Counted from the stretch's first letter, positions 44,577 through 57,016 are shown. The stretch is 64,000 nucleotides of DNA from Dactylonectria macrodidyma (GCA_020744425.1 JAGMUV010000006.1:2542001-2606000), one strand, 5' to 3'. The notes: generated by a model not told the origin, from the letters alone. Program-made: numbers and translations.

Positions 44577-45635
44577 CTTGATACGTAGGATCATTGCGAA
44601 GGCGACATGGCTCTTTCTTTGGTCACATCGTACCGAGTTGTTGGCTTGTTAAGTGTGTAAGGGAAGGTGGTTGGACGATGAGTGCAAGTGAAGAGTGATG
44701 ATGGAGGAGAGAAGTTGAAAGATCAAAGAAAAGCTGAGGTATTTCCGTTCAAATACCCGTCCGCCCAACGTCATTAGTCAACCTGCTGAGGGGTATCGGG
44801 ATATGACCGGACGCTCAAGGTCGTCACGAGTGGATATTCCCAAACAAACTGTTGCCCTCATTGGCCGTTCGGTTAAGACGCCGAAGAGGAGAATGGCTGA
44901 TCTCAAGTCGTTTGCGGGAGTTTATCAACCCGCATATCTAGGCGGCCCCTAAGCGAGGACCGGCTCCGGGAATGCAGGGCTTAAGCCGGCACAAGAAATC
45001 ACGCAGAGAGGAGAGATAGGCCGGGAATTGATCCGTTGGGTGGATGGCTGGTGATGATATGATATGATAGATCAGAACGGGAGCTATTTTTAGATTTGCG
45101 TGAAGGAGAAGCTCGAATGTTGACAATTTGTCGATACTAGGCGTACGATTAGACGACTTTGGTGAGAATGGTCAATCATTAATCCATAAACCCATCGTTT
45201 GCCATTGGCAACGTTAAACTTGTCAAATAATATGTCCTCCGCTGCTGAGCTATCATGGTTGGCAAAACACTGGTCGCTCTGAAAACTGAATACGTCACCA
45301 TCCAAGGCGTCGATAGGCCTTTTTAGACCCTAAGTACGTTGTCAACTACGTAGAAGAATTGACCATTCTAAGAGCTGCGCTTGGTTGAATCCTTCGGTCT
45401 ATAATTGGCTAGAATTAGACAGCAAGCCGTGCCTTCGGATCTGAATGTGCTGCGCATTGCCTGAAACGCGGATGAGGACAGATTGTTGGGTGGATAGCGC
45501 GTCTGCCTAGCCATGTCAGCATCCTTGAATCCTTCCACTTTGACTTCTACTTTGGTAATTATTCCCCTCTCTCTCCAACCGCAACCTAAAACAACACCGT
45601 TTTATTTCAATTGAGAATTCAAGTATCCCGTTAAA
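44577..45635. promoter_or_regulatory. divergent promoter THI5 / four-TM gene
   Basis: About 1.06 kb between divergent genes; the THI5 promoter is at its left. No other gene recognised. Confidence 0.45.
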
Positions 45636-46602
45636 ATGAACTCAGCAAGCCAGGAGCGTGGTCCCGAGGAGACGACGCCCCTCCTGGGGTCAACCTCGAA
45701 CGACGCAGCAGGCGGGACGCGATCTCCCGTAAACCAAAACAATGAAGACAGCGTGGCCGAAGCATCGCCGTCTTCATCGCACTACAAATTTCTCTTTCCT
45801 GGATTTGCCATCGCGATCGGTGCCGGCATCACCGAGTTGGCCATTCTATTCGGCGAGACGGTGCTCGCTGAATACGGAAAGTCCAACTTTGACTATGGCG
45901 ATTGGCATATGAGCGATTTCGAAGGGCTCATGTTCTGGACAGTGAGTTCTCTCTCGCCTTTGGCGAATCTAGGACCGTGTATGCTGATCTATGTTTGGTA
46001 GGGCGCCTTTTCTACCGTCTACAACATCGGCAACTTCATCTGCCTCTGGCGCACCCGCAAACCTTTCTACTCTGCGATCAACGCTGTTGTAATTGGATTA
46101 TCCGCCTACGTGGTTGTTGTCTCCGTTGCGATGCTCATGGCCGGCTATTCGCCTGACTATTGCCGTTATGCCGATGGGCCTGATCCTGGCGATGGCTACC
46201 TCGGCGATGACAACCGCGTTGATGGGTTATCTCTACCTTCTGGGTCGGTGCAGGATTGCCAGAAGTGGGCTCTCAAGATGCAAGTGTTTAAGCAGATTTT
46301 GATTTATCTGGGAGCCTTTTACGGGTGAGTATATATGTGTCCGACGCACGCCTTCTTTCACTCTGGTAACGGATGCCCTAACTACATTGTCACTGATTTA
46401 TCATAGCATCACCCTGACTGTCCTCTTCTTCCACTCAGTATATACTGTATTCGTCGCGACGAAGAGATTTCTGTTGTCACTCAACGTCAACCCACGTTTC
46501 GGCGATGGTGAGGTCGCTTTCGAAGTGAGCGTAAGATGGGGCGCACCTCGAGGCCGTGGCACAACTCAGAATCCGCGGACTGAGGAGGTGGCGTCCGAGT
46601 GA
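45636..46602 (+). CDS. four-helix membrane protein of unknown function
   Basis: Exons 45636-45941, 46002-46324 and 46407-46602 (274 residues). A Ser/Gln-rich N-terminus with a TPLLG motif (vacuolar or lysosomal dileucine type) precedes four hydrophobic helices. These include FAIAIGAGITELAILFG, AVVIGLSAYVVVVSVAMLM and the pair around ILIYLGAFYGITLTVLFFHSV. A CRYADGPD...DCQKW loop lies between helices 3 and 4. The family is not recognised; the Thr-Pro-Leu-Leu motif suggests the vacuole (inference). Confidence 0.75.
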
Positions 46603-47110
46603 GAACCTGAGACCAACCCTCTGGAGCTTCCAAATATCTTAGACACTTGGTAACAGGACACACAGCCCCGGGTCACCGTCATTTAGGATAGGAAACAAAC
46701 CAGCCTAGCAGACATCCAAACTTCCCATCGTGTTAGCCGCATGTCGCAATATACTCTCGGGACTCAAGGTTGCCATTGTCAACTAGCGTTGGAATATTCA
46801 TCCAAGTGGTTTACTCTCATTGGAATAGGAATGGGTTAGAAGCGTTTCAAACAATAAATTTGCCAACATTTCATTCTCGGGGACAGATCTGTTTAACATT
46901 TTATAGGTAGCGAAGAGTAATAGTCTGTTCTAATACAGCATACACTTTCGGGGATCTTCTGATTCCCATCACGCTGCTTGCACTAGCACACGAATGATAC
47001 CAATTTATTACCACAGATTTGGATGATTCTCCTGGGACGCCGCCAAACATATCTGCCGTACACAACGCCACCATTTAACTCAATCGACGCCACAAAGGAC
47101 AAAAAGAAAG
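46603..47110. other. spacer
   Basis: No gene recognised between the four-TM gene and the tRNA. Confidence 0.4.
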
Positions 47111-47196
47111 TGCCCACGGGCGGAATCGAACCGCCGTCGTCAGTGAGTTGACGCCCGATCCACAAACTGAAATGCTAACCACTATACCACGTGAGC
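47111..47196 (-). tRNA. tRNA-His (GTG) with a short intron
   Basis: Minus strand, 86 nt. The acceptor stem GCTCACG/CGTGGGC pairs with one G-T. The D-arm contains TATAGTGGTTAGCA (A box) and the T-arm GGCGG-TTCGATT-CCGCC (B box). The anticodon stem TCAGT/ACTGA closes only if about 14 nt between position 37 and 38 are an intron; the loop then reads TT-GTG-G...C, giving anticodon GTG. The discriminator is A, with CCA not encoded. If the intron is placed differently the anticodon could change, but position 34 after U33 is fixed by the stem. Confidence 0.85.
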
Positions 47197-47581
47197 TGGA
47201 AGATCTTTACTTCTCTTCTGTGGTGGAACCGAGAATCGAAATTTCGTCTTAAAGCTGATGGAATTTTGTGTCATTCTATCTCCAGAGACACCATCCCCTT
47301 TTGTGAGATGCATCGCTGGAGCAGTGATGATGGAGACAAGCCGTTGGCTCACAAACTCTTTCTATCTGTTGATTGGATATCCCAACGCCGCCGCAATGGG
47401 GCTGTGACTAGCCTCAGTCTCTTCAAAATTGCTTGGACTTTTCGAACCTCCTTGGTTTTCCCGAGACCGACAGCAGTAGTCATTATCACAGGCCCCTGCA
47501 GGGCTTGGCTACTCGAAAACTTCCAATTCTCCAATAATTGCTCCTCTGCTCGCCCAATCAGATACATCCATTGACGAGATA
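47197..47581. other. spacer between tRNA and SDR relic
   Basis: Nothing recognised apart from the tRNA upstream region. Confidence 0.4.
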
Positions 47582-48494
47582 ATGGCTTATATGCCTGAAT
47601 TTGACCCAGACAGGGATATCCGTCTCTCGAAGGCAAAATGATTCTCATCGCCGGCGGCAACATTGGCCTCGGAAGAGAAAGTGCACTGCCTCTGTCAAAA
47701 CACAAACCATCCGAGATTTGGCTTGCAGCTCGGGACTCTCGAAAAGCAGATACAACTATTGCCGATATACGAAGAGGAAGGCCCAACGTCTCGGCGCACT
47801 TCATGGAACTCGACCTCGGCTCTTTTGATTCCATCAAAAACGCTGCGAGAACCTTCCTTGCCCATGCATCGTGTCTTGACATCCTCATACTCAACGCTGG
47901 CATCATGGATGTTTTATATGGGCTTACCAAAGAAGGATATGAAATGCATTTCGGCGTCAACCACGTACGCCATGCGTTGTTTCTCGAGTGTCTTTGATCG
48001 ACACCTCTACCAATCGTTCATCGGCATCCGAGGTCCGGGTCATCTTTCTCAGCTCGATGGCCCATAGATACACTGTGTCAAACGGGATCGACTTTGACAT
48101 CGTCAAGACCCAAGGCGAGTATATACACGACAACACTGTATGGGTAAAGCAAGCTGGCGAATGTAGTGTACGCTCGGGAGCTGGCAAAGAGGTTCCCGCA
48201 GTTCAAGACAGTATCTGTCCACCCTGGCGTTGTCAAGACAGACCTCCATAATTCCCTGGGCAAAACCGTGTTACTGCGCCTATTCCAAGCATTCACAGTC
48301 CAATTCATTGGCCTAGCTCCGAGAGAAGGTGCCAAGAATCAGCTATGGGCTGCGAACTCAAAGGAGGTGCTGAGTGGAGAGTACTATGAGCCCGTTGGGA
48401 CAACTGGGAAAGGAAGCAATTTTCAAAGAGCGAGGAACTTGGAAAGAAGCTCTGGAACTGGATGGAAAAAGAACTCCAGGTACACAATCCATGA
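47582..48494 (+). pseudogene. broken short-chain dehydrogenase/reductase
   Basis: Family blocks occur in order but in different frames: MPEFDPDRDI, then after a 1-nt shift PSLEGK-ILIAGGNIGLG (NAD(P)-binding motif) and LILNAG and FGVNHVRHALF. A second shift lies near 47985. After it come VRVIFLSS and GIDFD, then another shift near 48130. The catalytic YGxSK segment reads Tyr-Gly-stop-Ser-Lys: TAA at about 48144-48146, where CAA would give Gln. It continues LANVVYARELAKRF and VHPGVVKTDL, then a fourth shift near 48415 before KKLWNWMEKELQ. Four frameshifts plus a stop in the active site show a dead gene. Fungal relatives are NADP-linked WW-domain-oxidoreductase/retinol-dehydrogenase types. Confidence 0.85.
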
Positions 48495-48886
48495 TGTGTG
48501 AAATGTGAACAGGGTTCATTTTTCGTCGTGATGCTAGCGTTCTGGCGTCTGAATAATATATTATTGGATATCGCTCGTTATGCCAGAATAAAGAGCTCAT
48601 ATTTAGGAAAGTGACCTACATTGATGATAAGATCAAAGTTATTGACTCTGGGAGACTTCGAGGTATGACCTCGTGATGTCCGTGAAGTAGACTGCAGTAA
48701 TTGGCAAGGAAATTCTCTCGCACCATGTGACTATGTTTCCACCCCACCCCCAAATTGAGCTGTGGAAATTGATCTCCCGAAAGTGCCATCAAATCAATGA
48801 ATGGAAGACACCACTCATACGACCCCCATTTAGGAGCTACCCTGGAGTTTCAAAAGACATAATTGCATCGTTTATTGTTTGTCCTC

Positions 48887-49780
48887 ATGGTCCATCCGTC
48901 ATCAGCGGTTCTTACAGCATTCGGCATTTCCAGCTCAGCAAAGACTCTACCGGGGGGGACGGGGCTTTGCTTCGTGGCAGACGGCATCGTTCTCAAGCCG
49001 TCCGATGACGAAGAGGAATCACAATGGGTTGCACACCTAACGACAAAAATGCTTCAATACATCACTGGCAATGAATATCGCCTGACTCGGCCAATCCCGG
49101 TTGCCAGGAATCCAGATTTGTTTGTGTACGACGGCTGGACAGCCGATTCTTTACTTTTGAGCGATGCTAGGGAGCCTACTCGATTCCAACGTGTACTGCA
49201 CGTTTCTCGCGCATTCTAATCAGACATTGCGAGGCTCAATGTTTCAAAGCCCTTGTTCTTGACCACAAGACGAAATCGGTTCCACGAGGCTGATCTTGTG
49301 ACTTGGGGCGAGAAAGACTTAGACGACGTGGGAGATGTCAATATTGAGGTGTTGTCCATTTTCAAAGATGCGTTGGATCATCTCAAACGTCTGGAGCGAC
49401 CACTTCCTACCGACCTGGCCTGTCAACTAATCCATGGCGACTTGACCGGCAATGTCTTATCCGACAGTCAGTCGGAAGACCCTCCCGGTATCATCGACAT
49501 GACATTTTACTGGCGGCCACCTGCATATGCAGAGGCCATCATTGTTGCAGACGGCCTAGTATGGCATGGGCAAGGACGAGGCCGTGTGGAAATGCTTGGG
49601 GTTCACAAGTTCCAGCTTCAACTCTTGGTGAGAGCGTTGTTCTGGCGGTGCGTCACGTTTGCCATTGACCCTGACATGGCCTTTGTTCGATTACATGTTC
49701 CCAGGGTAGATTTTCGGGGAGCAGCTAGAATTGTTGGAAAACTTATCAATGAGGCAAAAGAGGCCAATGTCAATGTGTAG
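48887..49780 (+). pseudogene. aminoglycoside-phosphotransferase-like protein with one internal stop
   Basis: A single frame of 298 codons from MVHPSSAVLTAFG to KEANVNV, with one TAA at 49217-49219 after RVLHVSRAF. Phosphotransferase features: LPGGTGLCFVADGIVLKPSDD (nucleotide loop and Lys), the catalytic HGDLTGNVL near codon 184, and IIDMTFYWRPPAYAEA (metal-binding Asp). The arrangement matches the TIGR02569-like branch otherwise known mainly from actinobacteria; a bacterial origin is possible but unproven. Either half alone would lack part of the active site. With the broken SDR next to it this looks like a decaying stretch. A short intron removing the stop (31 nt, GTACTG to CAG) would be smaller than any other here. 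Confidence 0.72.
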
Positions 49781-52700
49781 TTGTACCGAGGCAAAGTTTT
49801 GTTCCGTGTGTCAGGCATCTATAGCATGGGGGTGTCAATCTTGTTAAAGACGGACTCTGAGAGCAGAAGAGCGCTGCGAGCAGACCTGACGTGCGTCCTG
49901 CCCCTATTTTACCAACGTAGTCATGAACGGTATAGACGGTGGGGTAGTCTTCATGTGGTGTAGGGAGGCTAAGAATAGACACTTCGCATCATCATGATAC
50001 CGGGTCAACTGTTGGCCCCAACATGCGACAGACAACAATCATCTTTGCAAATGACATCTCTCCCCCACGATACTACATTCTGAGACGCGGGATGCATTCC
50101 AGCCCAACGTGTAAGGTTTATGTTTCCAACAACCAAACAAGGGTATGCTCTTACAGCTATGACTTGAAACCACATGGGGAACAACCTTGCCCGACGATAA
50201 CTGTAATGTATGAATCCCTGATCCTAGTGAGTACACGGGTGAATCGGCTGCAAAGGCCGCTGCATGGAACCCATGACTACAGTCCTCAAGATGCCCAACG
50301 ACAACCAAGAATCCCACTGAGCAAAGGTTACATGTCATTCTTCTCCCACGCCGGGCCTCAAACCTTGACTGCCACCATGTATCACCCGCCGCCCGCCGAA
50401 AAGTTCATTGGCCCGGGTCGCTTTGAAGACGTGCCGGCCGACAGGGAGGGATCATAAAAACAGCGGGCGGTCCGTGGGAGCTGGAGGTTATCTCGGTGTC
50501 CAAAAGAGGCAAGTTTGGGGCTCCTAGACAACGGGCGTGGCCCGTCCCGCCCGGCTCGGTGTCGCAATGGGTATTACTTCACGTGGGATGTTGACAAATT
50601 GGTCACGATGCAGGGCTTGAGGATGATACTCTCGGTGTGTCTTGGACCAGGTCGCAGGCATCCCGCTTCGAAAACACGGCGTTGGGGCACGCGACAGCGA
50701 CCAACCGTCGTCCGGTGAAAGTTTGGCTCGTATAATTCGTATCAAGAGATCCATTTTCGTCTCCGAGGTACGGGGAATTGGGGTCTGCCAAACTGGGGAA
50801 TGGATCTTGTGCGGCAAGATGAATTGCGTGAGAAGCATCGTCAGTCACCCATGGCTGCATCGTCAACCCCATAGCTGTGTTCCTGGATGCCTTACCCGCG
50901 GGCGCACATGCATACGCGTACGATGATTCCTCCTGGTACGATCGACGCGCATCTCTGAGGATGTGGAAGATGACTGTCGGATTCCTTTGGAACGATTGGA
51001 TGAGATGGAAAGGATGCGCAACGCCGAGCGACCAACTTGGAGAGATGGGCGTACTATGTATGCAGCTTGAGACACGGGGGATTCGGGGAGCCACATTTGG
51101 GCGCGAAAGGCTGCGTGGCTCTCACTCGAATTACGCAAAGATTTGCATCCAGAGGCTGAGGCTGAGGCGAAACAATGTCTCGTCAGCGTGGTCAGCCGTC
51201 AGCCTCAGTTGCGGTGACGTCGTGATGGAACACGTTTAGACGCACACAGAAGAATCCGCGGAGGAAACGTGACTTGTCACCGACGGACTTTTCGGCTCCG
51301 AGGGGTGTGAATTGGTAATGCGACTTGGAAAGCCGAGAGTCTACTACGTACGCACCCACAAATTCACCCGTGGTTCCCGTGGTTTCTAATATGCCTTTAC
51401 TAATTTAGTTGCGAAAAAAAGGGAATCGGTGGGATCGAACAATAGGCGGCGTGTTGCATGGAGCTTCGCAAAAGTCCGACGTAGCCGTAATTACGGATTA
51501 CGGATTTCGGTGTCAATATCGGCGTCGGTGTTGGTGGCGCCCGCTACTTTGCAGGTACTACTTGTCCTTGGTTCAGTGTACAACCCACTGTAAAGTACAA
51601 GTTCCAGGTTCTCGGTGAGTTCAAGGTTGACTCGGCGCTCAGATCCGACATGCGAGGGTACGTACTGTGCTGTAAGTTCGCGGTTCGGCGTGCACCGTAA
51701 GGTAGAACCAGAAGAATTCAAGGTCAAACAACGCGCACAAGAAGCACCAGCAAACGTTGCTGTCTCGCTTGCATCAATTTGCTGTAGGGCTACCTCCGGT
51801 AAATCCTCTCAATCATAATTCTCACTGCAATGGCAGCGCGGCGTGTCCGGTATGCTCCGGATGGATACAGATGGGGGAACCTGAGTCTGGGGCGAAACAT
51901 ACAGCCATTGAAAATGGAGCTGGACAAAATAAAACACGCAGGTCGTCTTACCCCCACCCAGCCTACTGAACACGCGCCTGGGACCCCGAGAAAGCAGGAA
52001 TGGCAATGATGCTCGCTCTGCCGGAGATCCGTCGTGAGGTTCCAGTGTGACACCTACACGTGTATTTTAAAGAGAGCTTCACTTGCCTGCGAATGAGAGC
52101 GTGTTTTATCCGCGACGTGGAAGGCGATGGGTGAATGCGTTGCATCGCATACGATCTCAGGCATGCCAGATGACCAAGTCAAATGATATGATTTCTATGT
52201 CCCCAGTGCGACGTTGGGATGCATGAACATTTCCCTCAAATCCATCAACAATGGGTCACTGATGCGAGTTGTCTGTCTGATACATTTCTCCTCATCAGCA
52301 ACTCCGATCTGCCTCAGCACGTGTTAAATAATGTCGCCTCAAGCAGCTGATATATCTCGGCTGCGAGACTTGACGCCCAAATCTTGAAGTCTGTAACACC
52401 ACCACAATGACGACGAGAGCAGGGGCCAAATGGGGCCCTTGACAGTAACCCCATAGAGGTCTGGACAGGTCCATCCTCTGGCCACCACTACGGAGTAGTT
52501 GGCTTCGTAGCTCCAGCGCTTGATGCTCCAGCCTGGCCAGTCGCCAGCAGCACCACCACACCACTCCCAGATAATCACCCATATGATCGCCTGGGATATG
52601 ATGCTGGCGTCCTTTACCTTCAACTTTCTAGGGAATGAACTGCATAGTGCTTAGCAACTTGGCACATCCTTTGTTCCCATTGGTACTCCATCCCTTTCTA

Positions 52701-53829
52701 GCTGTCTGCAGAGCTTCGATCCGCGGAGGCCTCGGCAAGTCGCGCCCTTGTAAAACTAGCTCTAGAGCAAAAAGTATTCTTTGGAGTTTGTTGGCGGCCA
52801 GACAGCAACCCTATGCGGGCGGTTCTTTGTGCGCGTGGCCCATGTGAAGGTGAAGGTAGTGAATCTAGTTAAATGCAGCCACCTGAAAAGCGTGAGCATG
52901 CCTATGCCTGTACGCATGAGATGCTGTCATCCCGCTAATTCCTTGCCTTCCAATTCGCTATCGTGGAACTACTGTGTAGTAAAGACTCAACTTGACCTGC
53001 GGACTACAGGCTTGTTCCCTGTCTGGAAGGGGAAAGGAAAAAGGGCCCTTTGACTTGTGGGTTCTAGACATGGAGAAGAGCTCCCAGTCAAACGGCCACC
53101 AGCAGCGAACCAACAGGATGAGGCTGATTACATGCTGCCCCGGAGGCCGACGGACCGCCTAGGCAACGAGGGGATGTGACACATGGCGATGCTGGTCTGC
53201 GGCTTGCCGCGTGCGGGCATCGGGTGGTGAGACCCTGACTCTATGCGGTTGGCCTTGAAGTTTGCCGGGCCATCATTCTTCGAATCCGGGGTGACGCATC
53301 TGTCTTGGACCTTCAGCTTCCCACTCCCTCGGGAACAGTGATCTGGTACGTAATCCGCGTGGCGGGTTTGTCCCTCTTTACCCCTCTTATCGCACGCTCT
53401 CTGGATGCCACGCCAGCAAATCGAAGCTTTCCAGGACGGTTTTTACCACAGCAACACCGCCCCGGATGTAGCGACGGAGGGGACCAACCGCGGGGAAAGC
53501 AGAGCTAGGTCGAGTCCGGGCAGCATCCAGGTGCGAGATTCTGGCCAATGGGTTGGGAAAGCAACGCTACGACGCGTTTTGTTAGAGTTTTCGGTCTCTT
53601 TGTGCGTTCCATTTTATCCTGGTTCTCACCGTGTGGTGTAACAACTAAATAACTAAGCCGCGCCGCGTAGCTTTGGTGTTGTGCTTGCGCTTACGGATTC
53701 TCGGTCTGGTCCGCGGCGATTTTTTAGTGTTTCGCGATTTCCAATCCCCCCCCAAGGACACCCTTACGATTTTTCTCCTCTCGAGATCCCAGGGAAAGCT
53801 GTTCAGGGCGCACAAACTGATCAACCCTA
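49781..53829. other. 4 kb gene-poor stretch
   Basis: No gene could be supported on either strand. The longest frame, 163 codons at 50603-51094 (-), has no recognisable domain or intron pattern. Base composition is mixed and no repeat family is obvious. Confidence 0.4.
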
Positions 53830-55118
53830 ATGGAGTTTGATGTTCAAAGATCAACGGGGTTGTCATGCGACACAGGTGGCAAAGAGTTACCCGGAAAGGC
53901 CCTTTGTGCAGGACGCGTGCAGGATGCGCGCAGGACTTGGACTGCCGCTGCCGCTGCGGCTTGTCCTCTGCTAGGCAAGGCAAGGCATCCAGTGCCGCCA
54001 GCAGAATCGACGGGGGTTGCGTCAGTGGCAGAAACCGCTGTGGCCCCCTTCTGTGGTAGTGTGGCTTCTCTGAAAATAGCGCCTAGGCCATGCCCTGGCG
54101 TGATTTCTGCGGCTCCCAAACTTCGCCCCCCACTCCGTACCACCCAGTTGCACGAGTCGCCCCCGCTCACCCACTGTAAAAAAAACCACAACTCCACCCA
54201 ATCCAGCTTGGCCCCACTTGCCAGCTTTAGTCCATGCCAGGTCCACTCGGCCATCTTCCTCTCAACTCCACTCCTTCATCTCCATCCGGCTACAGGCCAC
54301 AAGCTAGAGGCGCTACCACGGCCCTCCCCCAGACCCCTCCTTGCTGACTCTGGCTGGCTGTCTCTTGGCTCTGTCTCGCTTCTTTTTTGTCCACTTCATC
54401 GGTCAACGCTGCGGTGCACTTTCTCCGTCCCTGGCGGTCTTTGCTCGCCGCTCGGCACCAGGCGCCTCCGTCGTCGGTCACCGTCCCCCTGCTCCTCCGC
54501 TAAAACCACAGTCCCAGGACCCCCCCGTTGGCCTGGCCCTCCTTGTCTCTCCTTGTCTCTCCCGCCTCTCAACCCCTGCTGTGGCTGGATTCAGGCGTCT
54601 CTCCATCCGTTGCTGTTCTCTGGTCACCCAGCCCCGAACCGACCTGGCTCCATCATCTCACCCATCTTCCCACTCCAATACATCCTCTACCTTGTCCCTT
54701 CTTCTTCACCGAGACACAACAACACCCCCACGTCCTGACTACTTCCTCTCCTGTTTCCCGAACAAGATGGAGTTTTTACCCCAGCTCATTCACGCTACGA
54801 TGAATATCAAGACGTTGTAGGCTCTGCCTTGTCGCGCGAGCACCTGCCTGTATAGGTGCTTCTTCGACTAAAAGCCAACCATCACGACCTCTACCGCTCG
54901 ATTTCTCCCTCTACTTAAGTCAATCATCTTCAGCCTTCACCTCTACTCCCAAGGGAAAACCTTCCGACTTCACCCCACCAGTCTATCACGGGTTACTCGC
55001 TCTACCACAGGCTACCACCCGGCCTACCCTTCTCGATTCCGAAACTTGCTCCCGACTTTCACCTGTCCGTTCGACCTTCTACCTTTCTCACCTATCAAGA
55101 ATATCGCTTCCCAGACAC
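53830..55118 (+). promoter_or_regulatory. long pyrimidine-rich leader of the Siw14-like gene
   Basis: Continuous C/T-rich plus-strand sequence with several short upstream ATG frames, for example a 17-codon frame near 54767-54820. The pyrimidine richness and unbroken run into the downstream start indicate promoter and a 5' UTR of several hundred nt. A 302-codon frame here is low complexity and probably not coding. Confidence 0.5.
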
Positions 55119-56181
55119 ATGGACTCAACATCGACTCCTTTGAGCATGACTTCGAAACGAAATTCTCGTGCCTACGTGGACGAAGCGGCGCACCGCGAGG
55201 AAGCTCAGCCGAAACACACAAATCCCCCATTCCGATCAAGACGCAGCTCGAGGAGCTCTAGCAAAGACGACGCGATGCTAGGGTCCAAAGAGGCAGACGA
55301 GGGCCAGCGAAACCTCGTTTCCACCGGTGACGCTATATCCATGGCCCGATCCCAGAGTGCCTCTACGATCGGTAGCAGTGAAACTTTGACAAAAGCCCAC
55401 GAATCAACTGGCAAGTCGCTTCTGATGCACGCCACCCGGCTGCTCGCTAACACTACCTCAGCCATGTCCGCTTCCTCCTCTGCTTCGTCCTTTTCGTCTC
55501 AGGGCTCGAAACATCCACCCGCACCGCTCAACGGTCGTCCCCTCAACTTTGGCATTGTGGTTCCTGGTGTATATCGAAGCAGTTATCCCAAACACTCGGA
55601 TTTCGAGTACATCAAGAGCCTGAAGTTGAAGACGGTAGTGTACGTCAAATCTCTCCCCTTTTCACCGCACAACGCTAACTTGCTGCAGGACCCTTGTCAA
55701 GAAGGATGATCGTGATCAAGAGTTGGAGTCATTTCTCAGTAGTCAGGGCATCCACCAAGTCGTCTTCAACATGAAAGGTACCAAGAAGGAGGCCATCCCC
55801 CTCTCAACAATGAAGGACATCCTCAGCATTGTTCTCAACAAGGACAACTACCCTCTCATGCTGCACTGCAACCATGGCAAGCACCGAACTGGATGCGTTG
55901 TAGCTGTCGTTCGGAAGGTATCTGGCTGGGAGACATCCAACGTGTTGGACGAGTACAAGACTTATGCCGAGCCGAAAGCCCGCGAGTGTGATCTGGACTA
56001 CATCCGCGCCTTTCAGATTTCAACCCTACGACTCTCCATGGAAGACCACACGGTGCACAGTCCTGTTCATGTGCGAACCTTTTTTCGGGCCATCTTGTTC
56101 TCGTTCGTCGTACTAGTCCTGTGGCTTGTGTCAGGGGCTCAAATGCGCCCCAGGGTGAATGAAAATCATGCTCTTAAGTAA
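55119..56181 (+). CDS. SIW14: Siw14/OCA-type dual-specificity phosphatase with C-terminal membrane helix
   Basis: Exons 55119-55639 and 55689-56181 (337 residues). Residues 1-135 are Ser/Arg-rich and disordered. The PFA-DSP domain follows: PLNFGIVVPGVYRSSYPK, LKTVVTLVKKDDRD, and the P-loop HCNHGKHRTG (CX5R) near 233-242. A single hydrophobic helix (about 307-327) close to the C-terminus is not found in yeast Siw14. In yeast Siw14 removes the 5-beta phosphate of 5-InsP7, the product of Kcs1, which is encoded at the other end of this window. The splice (GTACGT, GCTAAC, CTGCAG) restores VVTLVKK. OCA paralogues are an alternative assignment. Confidence 0.85.
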
Positions 56182-57016
56182 GGGCAACAACTTGGGCCGC
56201 CTGACAACCCTCGATATCACATCTACATCTCGACACTAGTCACCATCTCAGTCCGAACATGTACGACAACTTGAGTCTCAACGCAGGAAGGAGTATGACT
56301 GGCTCTACCATGGGTGTACCGACTCCTCAATGGGACGAGAAAACCTCACTGGTTTGAGGTTTATGGATGGCGAATGGCATCCTGCATTTACGGCACGGGT
56401 CTCATAGGCTGGAGACGCATCAAGGGCTGATACCGTCTCCAAACTTGGCGTTTATTTCTTTTATCACAAAGGGATGACAAACTGGCATGAGAGTTGTTTG
56501 TCTCCCGGTTTTCTGCGTGAGGTGTTTGGCGAGAAACTGGGGCATTGAATACAGCGTTGTACCACAGGCGTATAGACATCTACGATACAAGCAAACCCTG
56601 GTGGGCATTGGGTACAAAAAAAATTGAGCGCGCAAGTGGCGATGTGTCAACTTGAAGGCTCATTTGTGTCGTGTAATATATTTTGTGTAATAAGTTTGCC
56701 CTACATTCACCCACCTGCAGGCTAACAACCTGCAGGCTAACAACCTGCAGACTAACATTCCTGACGTAAGTGCCATTCGCTCTATGCATCTCGTGTCTCA
56801 CAGCGTTTCGAGCCCTGGCAGATGCGGTAAGCATACACATGTTAAGCCTTCTATTAAGCTTCCAACATGATCCCTTGGATGCATGGCGAGGCTGATCATT
56901 AACCACCCGGCTCCATTTCTCATGGCGTTTATTTTTAGTACATTTTCCATATCATACAGTTCAGTTTACTCGTCACTCTTAATCGCACAGCCAGCCGACG
57001 GACATCGGAGCGTAAC
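56182..57016. other. convergent intergenic region with 15-bp repeat
   Basis: Contains three copies of a 15-bp tandem repeat (separate entry). No gene recognised. Confidence 0.4.
56713..56757. repeat. 15-bp tandem repeat, three copies
   Basis: ACCTGCAGGCTAACA occurs twice exactly (56713-56727, 56728-56742) and once with one change (56743-56757). The last unit flows into CTAACATTCC. Non-coding. Confidence 0.85.

Noticed and set aside
49190..49223. Intron removing the TAA in the phosphotransferase-like gene
   Set aside because: GTACTG to CAG would be only 31 nt, below every other intron here, and would delete conserved residues.
50603..51094. 163-codon minus-strand frame
   Set aside because: No recognisable domain, no supporting introns or neighbours; could be chance in a GC-rich region.
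53830..54738. 302-codon plus-strand frame
   Set aside because: Low-complexity Pro/Ser/Leu composition follows from the pyrimidine-rich leader; no domain, no conserved start.
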